From Hirsutella rhossiliensis (lineage: Eukaryota; Ascomycota; Sordariomycetes; Hypocreales; Ophiocordycipitaceae): a stretch of DNA of 64,000 nt. The notes beneath the pieces are model-generated. The model was not told the DNA's origin. It saw nothing but the letters and a program-made list of their open reading frames with translations, and ran no database searches. A program made the position numbers and the translations under genes. Positions 24,455 through 36,473 of this stretch are shown here, piece by piece; position 1 is the stretch's first letter, and each line of letters opens with the position of its first letter. Where the stretch lies: positions 124,001-188,000 of the forward strand of contig NW_025408687.1 of NCBI RefSeq assembly GCF_020360975.1, in the 5' to 3' direction.

Positions 24455-25433
24455 GTCGAGTCTGCTCCCGCTTCGCTTGTGCGACGCCGAACGGCGGGCG
24501 GGCGGTGGTCGCACGGGAGGGCCGACGGGCGGCTCCGTCTGCGGGACGAGAAGCGTAGGTCGGGCTCGGCGGAGGAGCAAGTCAGTAAGTATGTTGAGGG
24601 GAGAATGAGATTGATAAACTGCTATGGCAGCCGACCGCCTTTGCTGGACGCAGGTAGGGTAGATGATGATGGCCCAAAGTCGCAAGAGTGACCAAGTACC
24701 CACCCAGCAGCTCAGTAGCTTGCACCTGAGAAACCCCCCACTTGGCAGCGGCCGTGCCCCGTCTCTGCGGCGCGCGGGGCAAACGGTGCTGGAGGCGCCA
24801 AGGAGCAAAGCGGAGAAGCGGAGGGGTTCGCGACGGCGACACTGACGGCGACACTGACGGCGACACTGATACGCCAATGTACGAGCATCATCGCAGAGCA
24901 TCATCTCAAGGGGCGCCGCCGAGGGAAAGACTCAAGCAAGGGTCTTCTTGTTAAGATACACCCAAGTGCCCGGTACCAGTAACCTCAAGTCGATATCCAC
25001 CACTTACCCTAGAGGCGCGTCGGAGCTCGGTAAGCGCGATCTCACTTGCTTGGCCGGCGGAGTTTGCGGACCTCGAGACCCTGCAACAGCGTCCCTCTCG
25101 CTGACACGGTGAGCCGGGCCGGGTACCAGGCACCTTTTCGTATCTTCACACATGTCAACCTAACTTTCATCCGCGCTGACACCTCGTTGACCTGTACTGC
25201 TCGCTCGCCTTGTTTCCCGCCCTTTCCTAACTAGTCACTCACTCATTCAGGAACGCAGCAGGATATATCCATCCCAGTCCGTACAACAATCCGGCAACGA
25301 GTCCAGCTCCAGTCCCGAACCCGTAAGCCAGCCTGCCCGTCCCTGCTGCGAGTACGCATGAGTACGCATCATACCTGCGACATGACGAGGGCATCATCAT
25401 CACAGACTTCCCCGAGCCCCAGCCGTTGATTCG
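24455..25433. other. Intergenic stretch upstream of the Zn(II)2Cys6 gene
   Basis: About 1 kb, serving as 5' region of the Zn(II)2Cys6 gene and 3' region of tex1, both minus strand. It contains a 12 bp tandem repeat at 24835-24870. No gene was seen. Confidence 0.6.
24835..24870. repeat. 12 bp tandem repeat (GGCGACACTGAC x3)
   Basis: Three adjacent 12 bp units, the last differing in its final base, located about 380 bp upstream of the Zn(II)2Cys6 start codon. Confidence 0.8.
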
Positions 25434-26764
25434 TCATTTCCTATCAACATCCACACCAACGATCCGGAGCACTCCGAGATCGCTGTACGCCAGACAGTAC
25501 CGCGTCGGCGCCCACGCCACGACCGGGCACGAGCCCGCCGTCTTAAACGTGTGCACGTGTTCCCCCGTCTCGACATGGAAAATGTCCAGTCCGTTGCCTG
25601 CGAGCGCGTCCCCTGTGTCAGCTTCCCTTCCTTGGCAACAGCGGGTTCAAGTTTGACTTACCCTCGTCGCTTCCGCCGACAATGTAGCTTCCGTCGAATG
25701 TAAAGCCTGACACCCAAGTCAGCTTTGACTGCGAGGTGCCTCAGGCGGTGGTGCTTCCAGATGCAAACTCACTGATGCTTCTCACCGGGCCGGCCATTCC
25801 CGAAAGCGTCCTCTGGCAGATAAAGTCCGTGGTATCCCACAGCGAAATGATGGAATCCGACCCCCCCGTTGCCAAGTACCTTGCCGTGGGCTGCATCTCG
25901 GCCGTCAGACACGAAGAGGTGTGCCCGTGCAGCATAAACTCGCGCGGCTCTGGGTAGTAGGTGTAGTTGAAGACAGGCTCGAAGCCCGGGTAGGTGAGGA
26001 TCCGCGTCCGCCCTTCCGACGTGGTTGCAAAAATCTTCTCCCCGCCCCAGCAGAATGCGATTTGGTTCGTCTGCATAGGCTGCTGGTGCGAGCCGACGGG
26101 GCTCGGCTGCGAGGGGGACAGGATATAGACGCTGTCGTCCTTGTTCCCCACCAGGAGCGTCTGCCCGTCGGGCGCCCAGGTGAGGCTCAGCGCGTCTCCG
26201 AGGCCCTTGACCTCGTTGAAGCACGCTTTGGTCCTCACATCCCAGAACTTGACGACGCCGTCACTGCTTACGCTGCACAGCTCTGCGTCCTTAATTGGGT
26301 TAAATGCCACCTTTTCCACCGAGGCGCCGTGGCCCTTGAGCTCCGTCGAAAACTTGACATGGGGCTTCTCGGGGTTCCCTGCGGCAACGAGTCAGCGTTT
26401 TATTTGCTCTCCGTCCGTGGACCGAATACAAACGGGAGGAGCGGCAAGACTTACAGACTCGTAGCGTCTTGTCAATCGAACCTGTCGCCACCAGGGTCCC
26501 CAGGGGATTCCACGCAATTGATCGTATGCTGTCGGACTTGGCTGTTAGCTCATGGCTCTCTTGTCCAAGAGAGCCTATTATGCTTTCACTTTTCTTCTTC
26601 TCCCCTGTGCCAAGGACGAGGGTGGTCAAGGAGGAAACTGACCTGTGACTGCCGGCCCCTCTGGAGGAATTCGGATCCGTATACGGCTGGCTCTTGAGGT
26701 TGGCAAAGTACCCAGAGAATCTATCTCTGGAGAGGCTCTGCCTCGGGCGCAGAATGGGCGCCAT
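25434..26764 (-). CDS. tex1: WD40 protein Tex1/THOC3, THO-TREX complex subunit
   Basis: Five exons: 26643-26764, about 26455-26555, 25773-26378, 25662-25706 and 25434-25597, giving about 345 residues. Exons 3-5 are secure (W|NPEKPHVKF, PVRSIS|FTFDGSYIVGGSDE|GNGLDIFH). The exon 1/2 junction is less sure: donor GTCAGT at 26642 with acceptor GAGAG (26556) keeps the frame, but an alternative pair (GTTTCC with CCAAG) also does and would give a sequence nearer to the family (HRS|SDSIRSIAWNPLG). WD repeats include SIAWNPLGTLVATGSIDKTLRV, SVSSDGVVKFWDVRT and YLATGGSDSIISLWDT. THOC3 couples transcription elongation with mRNP packaging and export. I call it THOC3 from overall similarity of the repeats; a generic WD40 protein is the alternative. 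Confidence 0.85.
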
Positions 26765-27852
26765 GCCGCAGGGCCCGTGTCGGGGCTCCCTTTCGCTTCC
26801 TCTCGCTGCCCAACCTCACTGGTGAAGTGCAGCGGCCGATGCCAATGGCGAGCGCTCAGGCCGTCGGGGAGGAGGTGGGTTCGTGTGTCAATCCTGGCGC
26901 TGTGGTTATTCCTCCCTTGCCGAGTGATGGGCGTGATGATCCAGTCGGTTGTCGTGGTGAGTGGAACCAAAAATTGATGCAGGGAGGCAGGCGTCCATGC
27001 ATTTACTGTACTGTGTACTGTACATAGCAGCTGGGCGGCTCAGGCACCGAGGTACCCCAGTCGTCACCACAGATCTCCACCAAAGGGCCCACCCAGCAGC
27101 TGCAAAATGGGCCTTCCGTTGTCCACTACTGTACAGTTCACAACACCTTCATCCCGGGCACGCAGGCAGTCATGCAATGCAGTTCTCCCTCGTCCGCCGT
27201 GGTTCCATCATCAAATATGTACAGCTTTCCCATCACCTTGTCCGACCTATCCAGTAGAGCCCCAGTCATTGCCAAGAACCACATTGACGCCCCGCCGCGG
27301 CAACCAGTCGCCCCAATGGTTGCCTGTCGCGGACCAGGTGCAGCCTCAGGCCCCAACGCAGGCTCGCAGCCGCCTCAACTCCAAAAGCACGCCCCCTTCC
27401 CCGGCTCTACCAAACAGGCCCTCTGAGCAGCAAACCCCTGCCTGCCAGACCAAGTGGCCCCCTTCGCCCTCGCCAGTGACTCCAAGCGCCATATGTGAGT
27501 TGAATAGACGATTCCATGCTGAGATACTCGAAAAGAGAAAATGACGGCAGACGGTTGCAGGCACCACCTGCTACACATCGCACCGTAAGAATGCAAAGCA
27601 CAGGCACGGGCGGACCCGTTACCCTGGCACCCGCCTCCAATCCTACGTGGCAGGGGGGAATCATTACTGCCCCGAGAGACCAGACGCCGGCAGAGCAAAG
27701 AGCTGCCAAAGTATTATCGTCGTCAAGGGTCAAGGACGTGGGTGCAATCCAGCCTTGAGTCATCGGATACGGTGTGGGAGGTCGGTGGCGGCTCCCGTGT
27801 AACGACGTCCGTCTGGCACACGCTGCGGCGACGTGAGAGCGTCATGCCGCCA
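26765..27852. other. Intergenic stretch between tex1 and cyclin B
   Basis: About 1.1 kb, tex1 promoter side and cyclin B 3' side. Only short frames occur and no gene was recognised. Confidence 0.6.
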
Positions 27853-29505
27853 TCATGAGATCTGATCCAAGGACAAATCCGTGTCTGTGATGCCAAACAG
27901 CGGTGCGTTCTTCTTTGCCCATTGGCGAGCCAGGATGGAAGCTGCAGCCTGTTAGCCTGGTCCCGTTCAGCCGGTGCAACAGATGCGCGTACCTTTGAGG
28001 AACTTTTTGCTGGCGTACTTCTTGAAGAAGGCTTCGTGCACCACCGGACGAGCAAGGTAGTCCACCATGAGCTCGACAGTGGGCTCAATTTCCTCCTCCG
28101 TGTACCCGGCGTAGTGTTCCAGGGTCTCGTCCTGAAAGATATCGGTCAGCAAGTGGCAAGCGGGCCATGGCAAAGAGCTACACGTACCCATTCACCACGG
28201 TCCAGCATTAGGCGCGCAAGGTACATGGCAGCCGCCGCACAGTGGCTCGGCCGGTAGGCCATGAAGCGGTGGTCCAGCAGGCTAATCTCCATGAGGTACT
28301 TGCCAATGGTTCGAGATTGGATGTCGTAGTTGTCCGCCTTCGAAACACGTCGAAGAAAGTTCATGGGGTTGGGGTAGCTGAGGTTGTAGTTGAGGGTGCT
28401 GAGAACAAATCGCTCGGCGCTGAGAATCTCGGCCTCGCTGAAGCCATTGTCGGTGATGCGCTTGAAGTTCTCGACATGGGGCGACAGCACCTCCTCGTAC
28501 TTGGACGCGACGAACATGGCCGTGATGCCAACGAGCTGAAGCCGGTCGAGCTGGACAACCTTTTCCGACAGAAAGCGGTCGATGATGTTGACGGCGAGGA
28601 ACAGGGTTTCAGGCAAGAGGTGAAAGCGGGTGTGGACTTCAATCAGCCAGTCTATGAGGATGCCGCGCGTTTTCCACTCCAGGTCGTCCTGGTGCGACAT
28701 GTACTGCGGGTTGGGGATGGAGCGGACTTCGAGATCGCGGAGGTACTCGAAGATTTCGGTGGCATATTCAGCGACCATGAGCGGGTCGTCCAAGTCCTCG
28801 CGGTCAAGGTCCGCGGGCAGGGGCTTCGTCTTCTCTTCCATCTCTGGCGCCGCTTCGTCGGCCTTGGGGGCGGCTGCCTTGGCGTCGTCCTCGGCCGTCG
28901 GCTGCTCCGAGCGGGTCCGCTTCTCGGTACCAAGCGTGTGTGCCTTTTTGCGGACGGGCTCGGCCTCTTCGACCGTGGGTTCTTCCTTGGCAGCGACTGA
29001 GGTTGACGAAACAACCTTCCTCTTGGGGCCGGCTGCCAGAGCGCCGGCACCAGACCCTGTCCTCTTGCTCTCAGTCTTGCTGTTGTCCTTTGTGCTCAGG
29101 GCAGCGCGGCTCGCGGGGCGAGTAGTGTTCTTCTGGACGCCGGTGGGGTGGGCGGCCTTGGAGACCAGCCCGACCTTGCCTGGTGCACCCTTTTTGCCAT
29201 CGGTTCCATCGGCCTTGCCAACGTTGCTGACATCGCCCAGCGCGGCGCGTTTCCGCTGAGCACCGGCAACGATAGTGTTGGCGGCCGTCTTCTTTGTTTG
29301 TAGGGCACCCTTGGAGGGCACGGCGAGCTCTTCGACGTTGAGAGCAGCGGCCTTGGCCCTGGTCATACGCGTCGAGCTGTTCTCGTCATTCTCGTTGGAC
29401 ACGAGGCGTTGACGTGCAGGCCGACCCTAGAACCAGAGTGTCAGCGACGACAGAAACCGGCGTCGCAGCTCCAAGACCACGTCAGGAATCGCTTACAGGA
29501 GGCAT
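27853..29505 (-). CDS. G2/mitotic-specific cyclin B
   Basis: Four exons: 29497-29505 (nine coding bases, MPP), 28188-29426, 27993-28131 and 27853-27941, total 491 residues. Exon 2 has no ATG before MTRAKAAAL, and exon 1 ATG with donor GTAAGC and acceptor TTCTAG gives MPP|GRPARQRLVSNEND. The destruction box RAALGDVSN is at about 63-71. The N-terminal 200 residues are Lys/Ala-rich and disordered. The cyclin box starts near residue 220 with KTRGILIDWLIEVHTRF, then SKYEEVLSPHVENF. The C-terminal cyclin fold ends KKFLKASILARQWAKKN. The last exon uses the second of two nearby AGs (GCTGCAG), because the first would shift the frame. It activates Cdk1 for mitosis and is degraded through the APC/C; the Aspergillus counterpart is NimE. 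Confidence 0.94.
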
Positions 29506-31052
29506 CTTGAGGTCTAGTGTTGGCGACTAGATCGTATACTGCCAGAGGCCGCGCTGTGACGACGCAAGTCAGTATGCAACGCGTCGAGAAAGGTCGGGCA
29601 GGAAGAGTTGCAAGAAGACGAGAGGACAAGAGAAGGAGAAGAAGGCAGAGTCTGAGACAGTCGAATAAGAAAAAGGAATTCCGCTTCCCTACCTCTGGAT
29701 CAGAGACAGATGACTGTCCGACACAACAGCGCGATTGGAATGTTTTGGGGCGGGCGATGGCCACGCGAACCGATGTCTAATTGTGCTGCAATAAGTAAAG
29801 GTGTCGGGCAGGGAGGCGATGCGTCGGGGCGGGCACGAGCACGGGCATGGAGAACGAGATGGCAGGTCGGGGCAGCGAGGTGTTTATTTCGGAGAGGGAC
29901 GTTTGTGAGGGTGGACAGGATGTGTTTTGAGGAGCGGAGCTGGCCTGGGCAGGGAGAAAGCGTGCAGTGGGGATCCGTCGCGGCGCGGGTACGTACCTCT
30001 GGGCCGACCTGTCGTGGCGGGTCGCGACTCGCGCCGGTCGGTCGGTTGCCCTGATAGAGGGGAACAGGATGCTCAGTGGAAATGAGGTAACAGAGTGGTC
30101 GAGTTAATGGCGAGCAGGTGTGAACTGCTTCTCAACCGTTGCCAAATACCAGCCGCCGAGTGCTTGCTGGCGACGAGGGAGAAAGAGCTTGTCTTGCTTT
30201 GTTGATGTCAGAGGCACGAAGCTTGCTTGCCGAGCCGAGCTGGAGGGGACGCACGCAGGGATAAGGTTTCTGGGGCTTCTTTTTAACGTCTTCTGGTCCT
30301 TGTTATTCCAAAAAGTCGATTGAGCGCGTAATAGGCGGCGTCTGTGCTGCTGGCATGGGCAAGGCGGGCGTGGACGGAGGCCTGGAGCTTTTTTCAACCC
30401 ACGAAAGGACGCGACGGGGCCTCGAGAGGTGCAGCTTCTTTTTCCGGTACCTGCACGTACTTGCCCGTATCCTGCTAGGCGGTACTCACCTATTAATACT
30501 TTGCGTGCCTACACGGGTACCCGTCAGCTCAGCTCCAGGTACTTCCGCATCAGGTCGTTGCCTGGCGTCAACAATGGCAACCACGGGGCAACAGTCCTCT
30601 GATTGGGTGTGCGCCCGTTCCCCTGCCCATCTCGCGCCAAGGCTCACGCGCACACGTCAGGAGCGCGGCGAGGCTGTGGCGCTATGTGGCGCGGTGTGTG
30701 GCTGCGAGCGAGGCTGCTTCGGCCAAACCTTTTCCACGCCTCCGGCCGAAATTTCCGCACGTGCCCAGCAGCAAGGCGACGTCGACAGCACCGCAGTGCC
30801 GGTGGCAGACATCATCAAGAAGCTCCCCGGCGGCACAGTCAAGCTTCTGCATCGTCTGGTTCTTCTTCAGAGTGGCCGACAACCTCTGGCATTGCATCTC
30901 ACGCCCATGCCCCGGGTGCGTCGGTCTACGTCTGTACACTCTCCACGAGGCTCCTCCCCGCGGGACGATTTGATACCATCTCGGCCAATGCCATCCGCAT
31001 AGGACTCGTGTACTCTACGCCAATTCCTCGCTGCCGAGCAAAGCCCTCCAGG
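29506..31052. other. Divergent promoter region of cyclin B and mrpL2
   Basis: About 1.5 kb between two divergent starts. It contains AG-rich tracts (29600-29680) just upstream of cyclin B that may be leader sequence. No gene was recognised. Confidence 0.55.
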
Positions 31053-32322
31053 ATGCTCCAGCCCAGGCTACCGTTATCTGCGTCCCGCAGATGCCTCCAG
31101 CTTTTGACGATGCGCGGGCCCGCCTTCCGCGGCTATGCCACGCAAACCCCCAAAGCGAGCTCCAGCAGCAAAGGGCAGCCCAACGAGCCCCGCATCAGCT
31201 TAAAGGAGAATCTGGCATCCAAGTCGGTCAAGCTGCGAATCTACAAGCCGCGGACACCCGGCGTGCGGCATCTGAGGCGCCCCATCAACGACCATCTCTG
31301 GAAAGGTCGGCCGTTTCTTCCCCTCACGATTCCCAAAAAGGGCCAGGGCAAAGGTGGACGAAACGTGCATGGCCGCATCACCGTGAGGCATCGCGGGGGC
31401 GGCGCCAAGCGGAGAATACGGACGGTCGACTTTGAACGACGGAGGCCAGGCCCTCACCTGGTTGAACGGATTGAGTACGATCCCGGACGCAGCGCCCACA
31501 TTGCCCTCGTCACGGAGCAGAACACGGGTCGCAAGACGTACATTATTGCGGCCGAGGGTCTCAGGGCAGGCGACGTGGTGCACAGCTACCGGGCGGGCAT
31601 ACCGCAGGATCTCCTCGACAGCATGGGCGGCATCGTCGACCCCGGTATCCTGGCGTCCAAGACGGCCTTTCCTGGCAACTGCCTGCCGATGCACATGATA
31701 CCCGTGGGAACCGTCGTCTTCTGCGTTGGGTCGTCGGGGGACCGGGGCGCCGTCTTTTGCCGTAGCGCCGGCACCTCGGCCACGATCATGAACAAGAATG
31801 AAGAGACGAGGGACGACGGAACCAGGATCATGACGGGCAAGTACGTCGAGGTGCAACTGCAGAGCGGCGAGGTGCGCCGGGTCAGCAAGAACGCGTGCGC
31901 AACCATTGGCGTTGCAAGCAATGTGCACCATCACTACCGCCAGCTGGGCAAAGCTGGACGGAGCCGATGGCTCAACATCCGACCGACGGTGCGTGGTGTG
32001 GCCATGAACAAGGGTACGTACAGGCTGTTTGAAACATGCACAGCTGCTGACGGTAATTTTTTCTTCTTCTGCTCCAGTTGACCATCCTCATGGTGGCGGT
32101 CGAGGAAAATCCAAGAGTAATCGCAACCCCGTCTCTCCTTGGGGCCGACCTGTAAGTCCGAGGGCGCCTGGTGCCACTCTAGCGGATGAGGGTGTGCTAA
32201 CAAGTGCACAGACCAAGAGCGGATACAAGACGCGCCGCAAACACAACGTCAACAAGTGGGTTGTCACGCCGCGGCCTCGCAACAACGGCAAGCGGAGGGA
32301 CAAGAAGTCTTCGAAGGAATGA
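31053..32322 (+). CDS. rml2: Mitochondrial large-subunit ribosomal protein uL2m (Rml2)
   Basis: Three exons (31053-32013, 32078-32151, 32212-32322) encode 381 residues; junctions are [16 protein letters not shown] and [16 protein letters not shown], and the second intron has a CTAAC branch site. The basic N-terminus [16 protein letters not shown] fits a mitochondrial presequence. The conserved L2 core follows: [47 protein letters not shown], then [20 protein letters not shown] around the peptidyl-transferase-proximal loop. L2 proteins are core components of the large subunit and help form the peptidyl transferase centre. Length is close to yeast Rml2 (about 390). The frame is open upstream of 31053, but this ATG gives the expected N-terminus. 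Confidence 0.95.
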
Positions 32323-35011
32323 GGGGGCCATGATGCAGTGTGGAGCGCTGGCCTAAAGTACGGGGCGGAATCCAGCTACGGGCGTCGCGATGCCGTTGAT
32401 ACATAGGGGGAGCAGAATCTTGTACACTACGGCAGGGCATTCATGGTGCGTCTGGCCGGGCCTTGACGTATAGACGATGGCGTCTGCAGAGCTTCGATTC
32501 CACTATCTGGCGTGTTTCCGAGTTGGCAAATTATGAGTGATGGGCGCCGATTTGGTGAACAGCTGTTTTGCTCTACACGACCACCATGTGCGGCGCGAGG
32601 CACAAGTAGGTTGCTGGCCTGCGTACCATCTACATTGCCGGGCGTGTCTGTTGTTGGCCTTGCGGAGGACTGCGGGGAACTCCGAGACGAGGCAAGCGGT
32701 GGGCTGCCAGTGAGACGGGGTGATTCTCGGCCTCCCTGGATGGGGTGGGAAGCGGGGATGATCGGGACCCTTTGGAACAGACAAGTGCCGAAACGAAAGA
32801 GAAGCATGCTGCGGAGGGCGGCTGACTGAGTGCCCGGTTGACGATGGAGGTGGGTGGCAGTGCTGCGGAACATGGACGGGCGGGTGGCGGCGTGTCGTCC
32901 CCATTCCCGTCCGCATCTGAATAGGGGAATAAGGGAATAGGGAAGAAGAGATGGCCAAGGCGAGGACACGGCTGTCGACACCTACTGCACCAGAGTGGCA
33001 CTGAGACTATGTCAGTACCCGAGAGTTGTGGGAGTATTAATAGTTGTTGATCCTTGCACCGCTGACGATTCAAACTGAGAAGCAGCACTCTGGCGACTGT
33101 CTTTTCCATGTCCCACCTATTTCAAGACGGCGGGGAAAACACGCTAGGCCACGAAGCGCCGTCACGTGCGTGTACAGCGACGTCTTTGCCGCTGTTCTCT
33201 ATGTCTGTACGGAGGTAATTACCTACATTACAGTAGCACAGGAGGTGGGTTGGAGAAGGGGCCTTGTCGACGGGAGGAATGCTCCGTGGGCGGGCAGTGC
33301 GCGCGAGACAGGGAAGGTAGCTACACCAGTCTGGCCATGCCTCGGGCAAAGACCGTTGGCTCCAATGTCCGTTACGGTCGGTCGTGCAGCAGCGACTTTC
33401 CCCATCCGGGACAGGTCCACGTCAGCCTCCTGAGCCACCGGGCACGGTTCCCCCCTTGCTCGCTTGGCCTGGCCTGGCACGGGAAGGAAGCCTTGTTGCG
33501 ACCTTGTTTCGAGTGTTGCGTACCGTAACAGTTGTACAGTACAGCACATACCTTAGGTATCTACATACCTATCTACCTACCTACATGTAGACTCATCTGC
33601 TACATGTCGGATACCCAAGTAAGAGGACGACGTACTGAACTTAGTCTTTGCATAGGTACCTACCTACCTAGGTACGTAATCACGTCGTAAACTTTTCTCA
33701 AGTCTCGAAGAGGATCGATAATGGATGGTGGCGACAGTTCATCCAGGCCCATACATAAGCTTAAAGAGACACGCACGGGCCAAGGCGAATGCTTCATTCA
33801 TGCAGGCGCAGCTTCTGCACACTACCAAGTACCGCAACCTCGAATACTACCTATCCAGCATTGAATTGCCAGAAGCCATCCTCTCTCTTCATCGTGTCTC
33901 TTACTCGCGAGTGCCCAGGGTACCCTACCCAAGTGTCCAGCTCGAGGTGTGGGGCAGCCAACACAAGGTTTCTACTTTCTAGAGGCTGAGGCTTCGGGCT
34001 TTTGTAGGGGATACAGTTGCATCGAATTTCCCGTATCGTGACCGCATCCGCCCTTGGGAAAGCCTCAGTCAGTGTTGTTGACGACGGTTGTTTTCCTCGA
34101 TAGTCCGTGCGTACATGCAACAAGTAAAATGGCAGGGAGCGACCTAGGTAGGCAGTACTCCGTACCCAGCACACTACCTAGTCCCTTTCCCCGGGTGCCG
34201 TTCTGGCTTGTATTCGTACCTGCCCGCAGTCCGTCGTCAGGTGAAATGGGCTGCTGCCGCTGCCAGAGGAACTGCCTGCCTTGATTGCCCCGGAAAGAAA
34301 GAGAGCAAATGGCGCTTTGCTCCATCGCAAAGCCTGGACGGAATCCCCTTGACCAACCAGACGGCCCTTGCCTGCGCCTTGCCTTTGCGGCACGGCACAC
34401 ATTAGCCAAGCCATCGTGGGTCCGATGGATGGATCATGGCTCTGCGCTGGCCTGGGCTGGCCAGGTCTGCCGTGCCCTGCGCCTCAACATAACATTTTTT
34501 CTTCTCACTACCAGCCAGCGAATCGACGCCGGCAACACAGGGCTGAGTCGCCTGCAATAATAAGAAAATTCGGGCGCATCGCCTTGCTCGGCGTCAACAC
34601 GGCGGCTCCGCCATCGACTGTATCCCTTTGTCCTCAACAGATATAAACCCGGCGCCTGCGACAACCTTGGTCTTTGGCCACTCTTGCAACCCCTTTGCCG
34701 CCGACGCTCGTCGTCCATGGACAAATTCATCCACGCCATGTCGACGGCCTGCTGAGACCTCTTGACGCCATTTCCTCGCCTAGCCTAGCTGAAGAACACA
34801 TCTCCTCCCGCGAGTAATAATTAGACACAACGACATTGCACAGCCACCACCCCCTTAACGGCCCCGTCCGCGTTTAGACGCTCGTCTCCCAAAGCACCCC
34901 GTCCGTGCCGACTCGTTCTGAAACGAACCTACCAACCCATCGCCTCGCTGCTCTCTCGCCATCCTTTCCCCTCCTCCCCCACAACATCTCCATTTCTCGC
35001 CTGCGAGACGC
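32323..35011. other. Gene-free stretch upstream of the PAP2 phosphatase gene
   Basis: About 2.7 kb. It has a motif cluster at 33549-33677 and TACTCCGTA at 34156-34164. The last 300 bp are pyrimidine-rich, probably a 5' leader of the downstream gene. No gene was recognised. Confidence 0.6.
33549..33677. repeat. Cluster of TACCTA/TAGGTA motifs
   Basis: Two blocks, 33549-33589 (CCTTAGGTATCTACATACCT then CTACCTACCTACATG) and 33652-33677 (AGGTACCTACCTACCTAGGT), flank a less repetitive stretch. Same family as the 17556-17707 cluster. Confidence 0.6.
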
Positions 35012-36473
35012 ATGTCCACCTACCAAAAGATGGCGTCGCCACCAAGTGGTCGCTCCTCGCTGGCTCTCGCCGCTTCATACGCCTTCGACTGGATCATTCT
35101 CGTCGTCGTCGTCGTCGCCGGCGGCATCCTTGGTCGCATCGAGCCCAACAAGCGGCCCTTTTCCCTCGATGATCCCAACATCTCGTACGTCCCTCGATGA
35201 CAGTCCAAACTTCGCCCCCTGTCGCGCGGCCCTTGCTGATGAGTAACACACCAGGTTCCCCTTCACGGTAAACCAGACGGTCCCGACTTGGCTGCTCGTC
35301 ATCCTCTGTGGTCTCGCCCCCGCCGTCATTATCCTCTTCATCGCCATCGTCCTCGTCCCCGGCGGTACGGTCCCCAAGAACACCCCTCAGGTCCTCATCT
35401 GGAAGCGCAAGCTATGGGAGTGGCACGTCGGCTGGCTCGGCCTCCTGCTGGCCGTTGGCTCTGCCTTCTTCTTCATCAGCGGCATCAAGAATATGTGCGG
35501 CAAGCCACGCCCCGACCTGCTGTCTCGTTGCGAGCCCGACATCGCCAACCGCGACAGCTACCAGGTTGGCGGCTTCAAGGGTGAGGCTGCCGGCGCGCTG
35601 CTCTACTCGGGCTCAATCTGCAAGCAGACCGACAAATACAAGCTCGATGATGGCTTCCGCAGCTACCCCAGCGGCCACGCCGCCGCCTCGGCCGCTGGGC
35701 TCATCTACCTCTCGCTCTATCTCGCCAGCAAGTTTGCCGTCACGATCCCCTTTGTCGTCCCCAATGCCAACACGCACGGCGAAGCCTCGTCGCACGTTGC
35801 TTTCCCGTCGCGTGCCAACGCCGGCGCCGATTCTTCGTACGAGGCGTCGAGTATCCGCAACGGCTACACGTACGGTGAATCCCCGACGGGCAAGGCCGGC
35901 AGCGTCGCCAACCGCAACGCCAAGCACAACATGAAGGTCCAGTCGCTGCGCCGCCAGGCTGCTGCGCCCCCCATCTACCTCCTCGTCATCACCCTCGCGC
36001 CCTTTTGCCTCTCCATCTTCATCTCCGCGTCTCGCTGGTTTGACTTCCGCCACCACGGCTTCGACATCCTGTTTGGCTATCTCATTGGTACCATCTGCGC
36101 CATCTACAGCTTCCGCTACTACCACATGCCCATCAGAGCTGGTGCCGGCTGGGCTTGGGGTCCTCGTAGCGGCAGTCGCGCTTTCTGGGCGGGCGTTGGC
36201 CGTCTAGGCTACGCTGGCGAGCGATCCGACTTTGACGCCCGCGTCGACCAGGCCGACCTCGGCGAGTCGGGCGATGTCGACCTGCATCCAGCTCATCAAG
36301 CGGGCGATCCATCAATGGGCGGCGGCGGCGGCATGAGCTACCGCGCCGCCCACTATGGAGCCAGCCCGCAGCAGCCCGGCCCCTTCCAGGACGTTGAGCT
36401 CGAACGGATGGAGAACATGCACCGCCCGATGGGCCCACCAGGGCATGCCTCCAGTAGCCGGGACGTTCGATGA
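35012..36473 (+). CDS. PAP2-family lipid phosphatase (Dpp1/Lpp1-like)
   Basis: Two exons (35012-35184 and 35255-36473) encode 463 residues; intron 70 bp, junction DPNIS|FPFTVNQT. All three PAP2 phosphatase motifs are present: K136-x6-RP (KNMCGKPRP), PSGH at 196-199, and SR-x5-H-x3-D at 317-328 (SRWFDFRHHGFD). Several membrane segments are visible, for example WIILVVVVVAGGILG near the start and WLLVILCGLAPAVIILFIAIVLV. A hydrophilic insert of roughly 70 residues separates motifs 2 and 3, and the C-terminal 110 residues are hydrophilic and disordered. The family dephosphorylates diacylglycerol pyrophosphate and phosphatidate in vacuolar or other membranes. Dpp1 versus Lpp1 cannot be settled from sequence alone. 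A second ATG lies seven codons in (35033). Confidence 0.92.
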
